DNA from: DASXIF01 sp036498145
Lineage (GTDB): Bacteria > Actinomycetota > Actinomycetes > Mycobacteriales > Jatrophihabitantaceae
DNA: 64,000 nucleotides
Reading direction: 5' to 3'
Assembly (NCBI GenBank): GCA_963708625.1
Contig: CAVPSV010000003.1
Span: forward strand, 31,509-95,508
Shown piece by piece: positions 54,072 through 62,542 of the stretch. Within the stretch, counting starts at the first letter, position 1. The number at the start of each line of letters is the position of its first letter. The translations under genes were made by a program, and so were the position numbers. The notes beneath the pieces were generated by a model. The model had not been told where the DNA came from and did no database searches. It was given only the letters and a program-made list of their open reading frames with translations.

Positions 54072-54638
54072 ATGGCCAAGATGCTTCATGTGATGACGCG
54101 GGCCGAGTGGCAGAAGCTGCGGGACGGCGCCAAAGTACCCAAGGGCGCCGGAGGACGGGTGAGCATCGGGGACTCGATAGAAGCGGTCCACAAGTCCTAT
54201 AGCGCCGCGACGGTCACCAAGAACGAGGCCGCCACTCAGCAGCTGATCCGCGACATCGACAGCTATGTCGCAGCAATCAAGACCAAGCACCCGACCTTCG
54301 CGCCCGTCGTCATTAAGAAGCTTCGGGCCGGAGCCGTGAGCCACCTCGCATTGCTCAAGACAATCAACGCCGCCAAGACCGACTATTACCCCGATTTCGT
54401 CAAGGTGCAGCAGTTGCTTGCCAAAGGCGACCAGACGACGAACGGAGATCTTCACAAAGCGTTCACGAAACTCAAGGGCGATGCCAGTGTCCTAGGAGAT
54501 GCGCTCGACGATGCGGTGTGGAAGAAGCGCGCGAGGACAGGCGGCGGGGCCATCGCGGCGTTAGAGAAGCTGCAGAAGACAAGCTGGGCCACCCAGGCCG
54601 ATGCGTTCAAAAAGGCGCTCGACCTCATGAAGCCGTAA
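54072..54638 (+). CDS. Unknown soluble helical protein
   Basis: 188 residues. No signal peptide or membrane segment. Predicted mostly helical and Lys/Ala-rich: NEAATQQLIRDIDSYVAAIKTKHPTFAPVVIKKLRAG, YYPDFVKVQQLLAKGDQTTNGDLHKAFTKLKGDASVLGDALDDAVWKKRA. AAGGGGCAG precedes the ATG. I recognise no family. Orphan in the IS-rich zone with lower GC at third positions than neighbours, so it is probably acquired. Confidence 0.6.
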   Translation: MAKMLHVMTRAEWQKLRDGAKVPKGAGGRVSIGDSIEAVHKSYSAATVTKNEAATQQLIRDIDSYVAAIKTKHPTFAPVVIKKLRAGAVSHLALLKTINAAKTDYYPDFVKVQQLLAKGDQTTNGDLHKAFTKLKGDASVLGDALDDAVWKKRARTGGGAIAALEKLQKTSWATQADAFKKALDLMKP

Positions 54639-54912
54639 GCGATAAACCTGGCGTCCCCGCAGAGTACGGCCACACGTGGCTGTCGAAGCCTCCGCGACCG
54701 GAACTGGCGGGCACCCGAACGTCAACGCGTGGCGCCATAGCCCATCTTGTGCATGGTGGTGCCTTCCTGTTGGTGCCCGATGTCCGCGCATGGCGAAGCC
54801 CCGCGTTGAGAACCGAGCGGGGCGAGCTTGGGCATGACGATCGCGATGCCCGGCGGCAGTCCCGGCCTGACTAGGCGTTCTGGATTCGCTGCCGCCAGTG
54901 CATGATCGGGCG

Positions 54913-55356
54913 ATGATGGTCGTGCTGATACTCAGGTCCGCGTTGGTGGGCGCGGTCATCGCGCTCACGGCGCTCAGCGGCTGTTCGTCGAGCGGCGGCA
55001 AGCGTAGCTGCGGTTCGACGCCCTACACGTTCACCGTGAACGGACGTTCCGCGGTCACCATCTCGACCTGCGCGGGCAACCTCTCGGGAAACGCCTCGCC
55101 GATGTCGGTAACAGTCGGGGACACGATCCAAGTCAGCAGCGCGCCGGGCGGGTACAACTACACCTATCCGATACCGGTCTCGCAGAACCCACGGATCGTG
55201 CAAGCCACCGCGCACACCGGCAGTACCGCCACCTTCAGGGCCGTCGCGGCAGGGACCACCGAGCTCAGCGTGACATCGCCACAATGCCCGCCGGAGGTGG
55301 CGACAGAAGGTGTCACGCCCAGATGCCTCCTAGTGGCTGTATCCGTGGGTGACTGA
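54913..55356 (+). CDS. Small lipoprotein of unknown function
   Basis: About 147 residues. Signal helix SALVGAVIALTALSGC with lipobox LSGC, then a Ser/Gly linker and a beta-rich domain (YTFTVNGRSAVTISTCAGNLSGNASPMSVTVGDTIQVSSAPGGYNY, TGSTATFRAVAAGTTELSVTSPQC). The second half resembles a small Ig-like/bacterial beta-sandwich domain with two cysteines. No family recognised. Confidence 0.6.
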   Translation: MMVVLILRSALVGAVIALTALSGCSSSGGKRSCGSTPYTFTVNGRSAVTISTCAGNLSGNASPMSVTVGDTIQVSSAPGGYNYTYPIPVSQNPRIVQATAHTGSTATFRAVAAGTTELSVTSPQCPPEVATEGVTPRCLLVAVSVGD

Positions 55357-55713
55357 TCGCGCAGAGTGCCGGGCCGTGAACGGGAATGCGCTGATCTGGA
55401 CACCGAGACCGGGGGCGGCCGCCGTCTGAAAGGCGCATAGGGCCGGTTCCTGGAACGCACTCACCCTCACTTCCGCCACCGATGTTTTCAGCGCCGCACT
55501 CACGGCCGAAGCATTCAGAGGACATCCGTCCGCCGCCACACGACGTCTGGTATCCGATGTCCCGGGCACCGTCGCCAGCCACGGGGCCGCCGCTCGACCC
55601 GCTGGACCCGCACCCGGCGATAGAAAGACGTTCTGCCCGGTGGGTGTGGACGTGGGAACGTCCCCCTGATGCGCTTTGCGGGCTTGGTGTCCCATCGCAT
55701 TAGGAGGACGTTC
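55357..55713. other. Non-coding interval, probable left end of the second IS110-type element
   Basis: About 350 bp with no plausible gene, ending with TAGGAGGACG before the transposase GTG at 55714. IS110-group elements carry a long RNA-coding left end of this size, so a bridge RNA may be here. The outer boundary cannot be set without a second copy. Confidence 0.4.
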
Positions 55714-57066
55714 GTGGGTAACGGTAGCGGCGTGTCCCGGGGTGATCGCAACAGGAATGGGCGTCTGGATCGGCTACGCGCTCTGGTTCCGACGAGCAAT
55801 GCGATCGTCGGGATCGACCTGGCCGATGCGAAGCAGATGGTCGTGGTCACCGACCACGACTCGAAGGTGATCGCTCGCAAGACGTTTCGGTGTCGGGCGT
55901 GGGATCTCGGTGCCGCGTTGGACTGGGCTAGCGAGCGGGCTGGCGGCCAAGGTTGGGCGGGTGTGACGATCGCGTGCGAGCCGACTGGTCACCGCTGGCG
56001 GGTGCTCGGACAGCTCGCCGCTGAGCGCGCGATGCCGTTCGTGTGTGTTCAGCCGGCGTTGACCTCTTATGCCCGGCGGACCGAGGACCTGACCTTCGAC
56101 AAGACCGATGAGAAGGACGCGGTGTTGATCGCGCGGCTCACCGCGCAGCTGCGCTGCTATATCCCCGAACCCATCGATGAGACATGGGGTCGGCTGCGAC
56201 ACCTCGGGACGCGACGCGAGCAACTGATCATCGACCTGGTGAGCCAGATCCAGCAGATCCGTGCGCTGCTCGAGTGTGTCTGGCCGGCGGCGTTGGATAC
56301 CGCGCAGCAGCCGCTGAAGTCGAGGACGTGGCGAGCTGCAATGACGGTGATCACCGATCGTGACGGCGGCGACCTGGCTCGCACCCGCCAGCTGGGCGCG
56401 GCCCGGTTCGAGCAGGCGGTGCGTCGCCAGATCGCCAAGCAGGGCGGGCAGAAACCCGTGCTGAGGATCGTGAGCAATCTGTTCGCCGCGCTCACCGACC
56501 CGACTGGTGTTACCGCCCACAGGCACGGCGCGTTGGAACGGGTCGCGTTCTTGCTGGCCGACTGGCACGCCACCGCGGCCAAGATCGCCGACACTGAGAC
56601 ACGGATGACCGCGGTACTCGACGAGCTGCACCTGACTGAGCTGGCTACCTCGATCCCTGGCATCTCCGCAATCGGCGCCGCCGCGATCCTGGCCGAGACC
56701 GGTGACCCGCACCGTTTCGCCTGCGCCCGCGCCTTGGTTAAACACGCCGGTCTCGCACCTCGGGAGAAGTTGTCGGGCACCTTCGTCGGACGAACCAAGC
56801 TCTCCGGAGCCGGCCGACCCGGACTACGCCTAGCGGCCTGGCGTGCAGTCTGGGGAACCCAACGCGGCAACCCCGTCTATGCCACCCGCTACCGGCACCT
56901 GACCAGCCGCGAACACAACAAGCTCACCCCGACACAGGCCCAGACCGTCATCGCTGCCGCGATCTTGCGTCAACTGCACGCCGTGATCACCACCGGTCGA
57001 GCCTGGGATCCCGGCATCGCCACCCACGGCACCGGCCACCACCGGCAGGTGCCTATCGCCGCCTGA
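55714..57066 (+). CDS. IS110-family transposase, second type
   Basis: 450 residues from the GTG at 55714, with AGGAGG six bases upstream. DEDD domain: IVGIDLADAKQMVVVTD (D), IACEPTGHRWRVLGQL (E), FDKTDEKDAVLIARLTAQL (D, D). C-terminal domain SIPGISAIGAAAILAETGDPHRFACARALVKHAGLAPREKLSGTFVGRTKLSGAGRPGLRLAAWRAVWG. Only distantly related to the duplicated element. Intact, so possibly active. Confidence 0.9.
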   Translation: MGNGSGVSRGDRNRNGRLDRLRALVPTSNAIVGIDLADAKQMVVVTDHDSKVIARKTFRCRAWDLGAALDWASERAGGQGWAGVTIACEPTGHRWRVLGQLAAERAMPFVCVQPALTSYARRTEDLTFDKTDEKDAVLIARLTAQLRCYIPEPIDETWGRLRHLGTRREQLIIDLVSQIQQIRALLECVWPAALDTAQQPLKSRTWRAAMTVITDRDGGDLARTRQLGAARFEQAVRRQIAKQGGQKPVLRIVSNLFAALTDPTGVTAHRHGALERVAFLLADWHATAAKIADTETRMTAVLDELHLTELATSIPGISAIGAAAILAETGDPHRFACARALVKHAGLAPREKLSGTFVGRTKLSGAGRPGLRLAAWRAVWGTQRGNPVYATRYRHLTSREHNKLTPTQAQTVIAAAILRQLHAVITTGRAWDPGIATHGTGHHRQVPIAA

Positions 57067-57354
57067 AAACAGAGCCGGCATCAAGCTGGCGGCCGGGGCG
57101 AAGCCCTACGCGGCATTGAGACACACCGTGATCTCGCCGGACATCATGGGCAGCCCCGCCCGTCGTCTCACCAACCCGATTACACGCTGCTGGGAACCAA
57201 CCCCATCACCGCTATGCAGGGACAGACGACGCGCGAGGCACCGACCGAACGCTTGACCCAAACCGACTTACGCGCATGTCCGGTCGACTGTCGGGTCTGC
57301 TGGCGTCGGTGCCGGCTCGTCCTGCGATCGGCCGGGGCGGCTTAGTCTGCGTGT
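57067..57354. other. Non-coding interval after the second IS110 transposase
   Basis: 288 bp with no credible ORF. It must hold the right end of the element and the start signals of the methyltransferase gene. No repeat or hairpin stood out. Confidence 0.5.
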
Positions 57355-58134
57355 GTGGTGGCAGCCGACGATCGAGACTGGGCGAGCGTGTTCTCCGAGG
57401 AGTTCGCGGCGCCGGAATCGGCGGTGCAGGCCAGGGTGTGGGCCGAGGTGCTCGGCGCTGAATATCCCGCCGAGCTCGCGCCGTACAGCTACACGACCAG
57501 GAGCGAGCTGGCGCTATTCGCGGCCGAGGTGCGGGTGGGGCCTGGCGAGCTGTTGGTCGACGTCGGATCGGGTAGGGGCGGTCCCGGGCTCTGGGTGGCT
57601 GCTACTACTGGTGCTGGGTATGTCGCGGTGGACATCGCCGTCGAGGGATTGGCCGAGGTGAAGCGCCGGGCTGCACGTCTGGGTCTTGGTGATCGGGTGG
57701 ATGCCCTGGAGAGGTCCTTCGAATCTCTGCCGCTTCCTGACGGGCGGGCGGACGCGGTGATGAGCATCGATGCTCTGCTGTTCAGCGGGGACAAGGCGGC
57801 GGCGGTCGCTGAACTTGCTCGGGTGTTGCGCGCGGGAGGACGTCTGGTGCTCACGAGTTGGGACTATCACCGCCAGCCGGAGGGACGGCCACCGCAGGTG
57901 GCAGACCACCGTGAACTACTCGCGGCAGCCGGTCTTGACGTGCTCGCCTACGACACCACTCCGGAGTGGGAATCACGCCTGCGTGCGATCAACCGACTCC
58001 TGGGATCCTCGATCGAGGACCTCGCGGCAGAACGCAACCTGCCACTCGACGAAGTTCGTGCGGGTCTCGCCGAAATGGCAGCGACTGTCGATGCCATGAC
58101 ACGTCGCGTGCTTATCGTGGCTGAACGGTCGTAG
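57355..58134 (+). CDS. SAM-dependent methyltransferase (class I)
   Basis: 259 residues from a GTG. Motif I LLVDVGSGRGGPGLWVAA, motif II/III VAVDIAVEGLAEVKRRAARLGLGDRV, and post-motifs DGRADAVMSIDALLFSGDKAAAVAELARVLRAGGRLVLTSWDY. Similar to UbiE/methyltransferase-11 small-molecule methylases. C-terminal helical region EDLAAERNLPLDEVRAGLAEMAATVDAMTRRVLIVAER. Substrate unknown; cargo between IS elements. Confidence 0.85.
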   Translation: MVAADDRDWASVFSEEFAAPESAVQARVWAEVLGAEYPAELAPYSYTTRSELALFAAEVRVGPGELLVDVGSGRGGPGLWVAATTGAGYVAVDIAVEGLAEVKRRAARLGLGDRVDALERSFESLPLPDGRADAVMSIDALLFSGDKAAAVAELARVLRAGGRLVLTSWDYHRQPEGRPPQVADHRELLAAAGLDVLAYDTTPEWESRLRAINRLLGSSIEDLAAERNLPLDEVRAGLAEMAATVDAMTRRVLIVAERS

Positions 58135-58297
58135 CACTCAATCACTACCACCAGACTCACCCCGTCTGCACACGACATCGATCCCACCCGATCCGATTGC
58201 CACACTCAACGCGGCATATCCGGTCGTTTTTGTCGCGAGCGATTTACATCCGATCCAACTCGGCGCCGTCCCCTACAGCGATGGGCCTCGGCCGGAC

Positions 58298-58510
58298 TTA
58301 GTTGATTAGGTGAAGGTTCGTGGCGTGCGGACCCTTCGGACCTTGGCTGATCTCGAACTCGACGTGTTGACCTTCAGCCAGTTCTCGGTACCCCTGGATT
58401 TTGAGATCAACTTGGTGGACCGACAAGTCCTTACCGCCGTTATCGGGTGTGATCAAGCCAAAGCCCTTCCCAGCGTTGTAAAACTTGACCTTGCCCCGCT
58501 GCTTCGACAT
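58298..58510 (-). CDS. Cold-shock domain protein
   Basis: 70 residues from the ATG at 58510. RNP1 KGFGLITPD is clear; RNP2 reads DLSVHQVDLK, where the usual VFVH aromatic is replaced by S, which may weaken RNA binding. C-terminal EGQHVEFEISQGPKGPHATNLHL is standard. Single-strand nucleic-acid chaperone. The 5' leader (about 58511-58690) is long enough for cold-responsive folding, but I see no defined motif. Confidence 0.88.
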   Translation of the reverse strand: MSKQRGKVKFYNAGKGFGLITPDNGGKDLSVHQVDLKIQGYRELAEGQHVEFEISQGPKGPHATNLHLIN

Positions 58511-58810
58511 CGGGTTCCGCCTTTCCGACACGTCTCGAGATCCGCACGGTACGTGCGTGACCAGGCTCGCGGTGTCGGCTCCAATAGGGCTGAAGGGCGG
58601 CACGGCGTTGGCAACAACGGCCCGCAATTTGCACTGCATAGAACGCGGCGATTTTGTTAGCCTGACCGCAACGTAGCAGCAGACGAGGCTGTCGGCCACG
58701 TCCGATGTCGCATCCGCAAATCGGTGCGGGTTCAGGTCGACGCGATGCCGTGTCAGCGGCTATGAGCGGACGCTCCGCCGCCATGCCCTTGTTGCGGCTA
58801 CTTGTTCACT

Positions 58811-58976
58811 AGCGCTACGACCGGTGCCCGGCCAGGCTCGGTTGAGGTGGTCGGTGGGGGCGTTCTCATCGCGGCTGTCCACGGTTTGTTCGTGAGACTC
58901 ACTCATGGCATGCGTCCTGCCGGCCGCCGTGGCGTGGAGAGGCTCAAGAGGGGTCTGCCCAGCTCGAAGTAGCGCT
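58811..58976 (+). ncRNA. Candidate IS110 bridge RNA (copy 2)
   Basis: Same sequence as 52151-52316, including the closing AGCGCTAC/GTAGCGCT pair. If it is a bridge RNA, identical guides at different flanks would mean either loose target rules or later change of the target loop, which is testable against the flanks. Confidence 0.4.
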
Positions 58977-59019
58977 GCCCTCCCGCTGACATGTGTCGAG
59001 TCGAGGCGAGGAGAACGTC

Positions 59020-60183
59020 GTGGGGCCAGTGGTGATCGGGATGGATCCGCACAAGCGATCGGCGACGATCGAGGTCATCGACGAGCGGGAGCGGGTGCTC
59101 GGCCAGGGCCGGTTCGGGACTGACCGTGATGGTTACCGCGCGATGCTTGCTGCCGGGCGTGCGCATCCGGATCGGCTGTGGGCGGTGGAGGGTTGCAATG
59201 GCATCGGGCGGCACATCGCGCAGCGTTTGGTCGCGGATGGCGAGTCGGTGGTGGATGTGCCGGCGAAGCTGTCGGCGCGGGCGCGGGTGTTCTCCACCGG
59301 GCAGGGCCGCAAGACCGACCCGGTCGACGCGCACTCGGTCGCCTTGGTCGGGCTGCGCAGTCACGGCCTGCGGGTGATCGAGGTCGACGACGCGACGGTG
59401 GCGTTGCGGCTGCTGGTGGATCGACGCGACGAGCTCGGTGTCACGCGCTCGCAGACGATCAACCGCATCCACCGGCTGTTGCTGGAGTTGCTGCCCGGCG
59501 GGGCGAAGAAGTTCCTGTCCGCCAACCAGGCCAAAGCCCTGCTCGCGAGCGTGCGTCCACGCGACATCGTCGGGCGGACCCGGCGCCGCCTGGCTGCGGA
59601 GCTGATCGGCGAACTCGTCGTGATCGACAAACGGATCAAGACCGCCGACCGCGAACTACGCGAGCTGATCGACGCGACCGGCAGCAGCCTGCTCGAGCTG
59701 CACGGCATCGGCCCATCCGGCGCCGCGCGGCTGCTCGGCGACGTCGGCGACATCACCCGCTTCGCCGACAAAGCCCGCTTCGCGTCCTGGAACGGCACCG
59801 CACCCATCGACGCATCCAGCGGAGACCAGAACCGCCACCGGCTCTCCCGAGCCGGCAACCGGCGAATCAACCGCGTCCTGCACATCATGGCCATCGTCGC
59901 GCTCCGCAACGACACCGAAGGCCGGCGCTACTACGACCGCAAAGTCGCCGCCGGCAAAACCAACATGGAAGCACTGCGCTGCCTCAAACGACGACTCTCC
60001 GACATCGTCTACAACCAGATGCGACACGACACACAACGACGGGCGGCGAGCCCGGGAGGACACCCGGGGGCGACACTTCAATCCAACGCGGCCGACTCAC
60101 ACCCCGACATCGACACTTCGGATCAGTCACTTCCCGGACCCGCCACCAGCAAGCCTAAAACCGACCTCGCCGCCGTGTCTTGA
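59020..60183 (+). CDS. IS110-family transposase/recombinase, copy 2
   Basis: 387 residues, identical to the protein at 52360-53523 over its full length, with intact DEDD residues (VIGMDPHK, VEGCNGIG, KTDPVDAH) and C-terminal serines. Perfect identity indicates recent copying and that at least one copy was active lately. Confidence 0.95.
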   Translation: MGPVVIGMDPHKRSATIEVIDERERVLGQGRFGTDRDGYRAMLAAGRAHPDRLWAVEGCNGIGRHIAQRLVADGESVVDVPAKLSARARVFSTGQGRKTDPVDAHSVALVGLRSHGLRVIEVDDATVALRLLVDRRDELGVTRSQTINRIHRLLLELLPGGAKKFLSANQAKALLASVRPRDIVGRTRRRLAAELIGELVVIDKRIKTADRELRELIDATGSSLLELHGIGPSGAARLLGDVGDITRFADKARFASWNGTAPIDASSGDQNRHRLSRAGNRRINRVLHIMAIVALRNDTEGRRYYDRKVAAGKTNMEALRCLKRRLSDIVYNQMRHDTQRRAASPGGHPGATLQSNAADSHPDIDTSDQSLPGPATSKPKTDLAAVS

Positions 60184-60197
60184 CACAGAGGGGAGCC

Positions 60198-60671
60198 ATG
60201 AGCGTGTGCTTGCGGGCAATTGATCTGCGAGGTGTGCCGGTGAGCCATCCGCACGTCGCCTGGGCCGTGTTCTGGGCGTGGTCCGGCTTCTTCCTGGTGC
60301 CCATGGCGCTGACGTCGGTTTGGCGTGGAGTGCGTCGATGGCGGGGGCAATGGACCAAGCCACTGCCGCCGTGGTGGGATTTACCAGCCTTCGTTGTCGG
60401 CTGGGAACTGATCTCGTTGGGTTTCGCCGCACGGAACTCGGGCACGAGATTGGCGGCGCAAAGTGTGGGGTTCGCGATCGTCGTGGTGATGACCGTGTTA
60501 CGCGACGCCGACGCAGACGCCCGACCAACCGGCGGCGCTCACCGCAGCAGCTCGCCGCAGTCTACCACGAGACGCGGACCACTCGTACTCCCTCATCGGC
60601 AGATCTGTGAGTGTTGTTGCGGCATCTCTGGATGGGATTGCTGCAGGTTCGGTGTTGGTGATCGATCGTGA
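60198..60671 (+). CDS. Small membrane protein with an IS-derived start
   Basis: About 157 residues; the ATG at 60198 and its GAGGGGAG ribosome site both lie in the right end of IS copy 2. Two to three hydrophobic segments: HVAWAVFWAWSGFFLVPMALTSVW, LPAFVVGWELISLGFAA, SVGFAIVVVMTVLR. The tail after residue 115 is low-complexity and may be out of frame. The original N-terminus was probably replaced by the insertion. Family unknown. Confidence 0.5.
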   Translation: MSVCLRAIDLRGVPVSHPHVAWAVFWAWSGFFLVPMALTSVWRGVRRWRGQWTKPLPPWWDLPAFVVGWELISLGFAARNSGTRLAAQSVGFAIVVVMTVLRDADADARPTGGAHRSSSPQSTTRRGPLVLPHRQICECCCGISGWDCCRFGVGDRS

Positions 60672-60871
60672 CTCGCGGCAAATCTGGCCGCTTCGGGCGT
60701 GCCATGGACCGGACTCGTCCGATGGGTCGCCGGCACCGGCCTGGCCCACTTCGTTGGCCTGATCAGAAGCCTGTCCGCCTGTGGCGGCGTGACCCGTCAC
60801 AGATGTGCCACTCGGTGATCCCTTCCAGGCCGGTGCCGACTTCTTGTTCCTATCACCGAAAGGAGACGCCG

Positions 60872-61896
60872 GTGCCGATGCTGGCCGAGGTAGTCGATGC
60901 TGTGGTCGGGGTGGACACCCACCGCGACACCCATGTGGCAGAGCTGGCCGGACCGACCGGGGCGGTGATCGCCTGCCTGCAGGTCGCCAACGACGTCGCG
61001 GGGTTTGCGCGCTGATGTGGATCCGAACACGCGCCCGGTCCGTTCGTCGTGGCTGCGGTGGAAGGCACTCGCAGCTATGGCATCGGGTTGGCGCGCGCGT
61101 TGACCGCGGCGGGGTGCAGGTGCTCGAGTGTGAGCAGCCGGCCCGCAAGGATCGTCGCGGCCGCGGCAAGTCCGATGCGATCGATGCCCACCTGGCAGTG
61201 CTGTTCGCGTTGCGCCAAGACACCGACAAGCTGCCGACGCCGCGAGCTGAGGTCTGCGCGAAGCACTGCGGATCCTGTTAGCTGCCAGGCAGGAGATGGT
61301 CACCACCAGCACCGCGCAGACCAACCGGCTGCGGGCCTTGCTGCTGTCCGGTGATGACCGCGACCGCGACCTCAGTCGGGCGGCGTTCACCGACACGCTG
61401 TTGTGCCGGCTCGCGCGTCGCCGGCTGCCAGCTGATGCCGACCGGCTCCAAGCGGTGCGCCACGGCGAGATCCGCCGGCTCGCACTGGCAGTGCGTGAAG
61501 CCACCAAAGCGTTGAAAGCCAACCGCCGCGAACTGCACGAACTCGTCGAACAGATCGCGCCCGGACTTGACCGCCCGGCCCGGCATCGGCCCGGTCAGCG
61601 CCGCCCAGGTGTCGTTCGTTCTCCCACGCGGCCGGGTCCGCAATGACGCCGCGTTCGCCGCGCTGGCCGGCACCAGCCCGATCCCAGCCAGCAGCGGCCA
61701 GACCGTGCGGCACCGACTCAACCGCGGCGGCGACCGCGCACTCAACCGCGCGATCCACACCATCGCCCTGACCCGCATGCGCAGCTGCGCCCGCACCCGC
61801 GCCTACGTCGCTCGCCGCACCGCCGAAGGCAAGACCACCCGCGAGATCCGCCGCATGCTCAAGCGCTACATCACCCGCGAGCTCTACCGAACCTGA
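60872..61896 (+). pseudogene. Decayed IS110-family transposase (third type)
   Basis: The GTG at 60872 follows AGGAG. VDAVVGVDTHRDTHVAELAGPTGAVIACLQVANDVAGF then stops at 61015. The E-motif region is broken over two frames, and QVLECEQPARKDRRGRGKSDAIDAHLAVLFALRQDTDKLPTPRAE, MVTTSTAQTNRLRALLLSGDDRDRDLSRAAF and GIGPVSAAQVSFVLPRGRVRNDAAFAALAGTSPIPASSGQTVRHRLNRGGDRALNRAIH follow in different frames. At least four breaks. Not related closely to the other two IS110 types. Confidence 0.85.
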
Positions 61897-61973
61897 ACGC
61901 CGCCATGACCTGCTTGACACACATAGAAGCGTCCGGTCGAGTTCTGACTCATCGGTGCTTCACCACTTCCGCG

Positions 61974-62306
61974 ATGGCAGGGGCAACCGCTTACGATCGG
62001 ACAGTGGTCGCCGAGGGGTGGTACCGAGATCCGTATGAGCGGCACATGGACCGCTGGTTTTCGGCTGGGCAACCTACCGCATTGGTACGCGACGACCACA
62101 TTGAATCCCGCGACGAGCCGCCCGCCGAAGCGTTCACCCAGCCGCTGATTCCGGTCGACGTCTTCGAGAGACGTTCCGCCAACGACGACGTTGACCGTGT
62201 CGAAACGCCCTCCGGCCTGGATGGAGTGGAGCTGCATGTAGCGGTCTGGGAGGAGGGCTACATCCGCCGCTTCGGTATGAGGGACCCTCGGGAGCGGCGG
62301 CCGTGA
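61974..62306 (+). CDS. Small protein with a DUF2510-like motif
   Basis: About 110 residues (alternative start 61905). VVAEGWYRDPYERHMDRWFSAGQPTALVRDDH resembles the DUF2510 pattern GWYxDPxxRxxxRWWDGxxWTxxV. The rest (FERRSANDDVDRVETPSGLDGVELHV) is unknown. No membrane segment here, unlike many DUF2510 proteins. May be a fragment in the mobile zone. Confidence 0.45.
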   Translation: MAGATAYDRTVVAEGWYRDPYERHMDRWFSAGQPTALVRDDHIESRDEPPAEAFTQPLIPVDVFERRSANDDVDRVETPSGLDGVELHVAVWEEGYIRRFGMRDPRERRP

Positions 62307-62542
62307 GCCGTGAGCCTCCCAGGGCAGTGCACACCAGCCAAGGTTTGACTTCTCCTTGGACGGGCCTCGTCCGCCGCGTTGGACATTTGCGCACATCGGC
62401 ATGTGCGTGAATGTTTCGGTGCTGATCACGTCCGTCGGAAGGTGCTCTCGACAGGTCGGTCGGGGCGGGCGGATCAGTCGGCTGATGACGACAACTGTTA
62501 GTTACTGAGATCCTGCCGGCAGCCGGGTTCGACCGGCTGCGG

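Larger units (their letters stand above)
58794..60204 (+). mobile_element. IS110-family insertion sequence, copy 2
   Basis: 1411 bp identical to copy 1 at 52134-53544. Left flank CCTTGTT and right flank TGTGCTTG differ from copy 1, proving an independent insertion. The shared border GCG appears at both ends. Same orientation as copy 1, so recombination between them would delete the 6.66 kb between. Confidence 0.92.
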
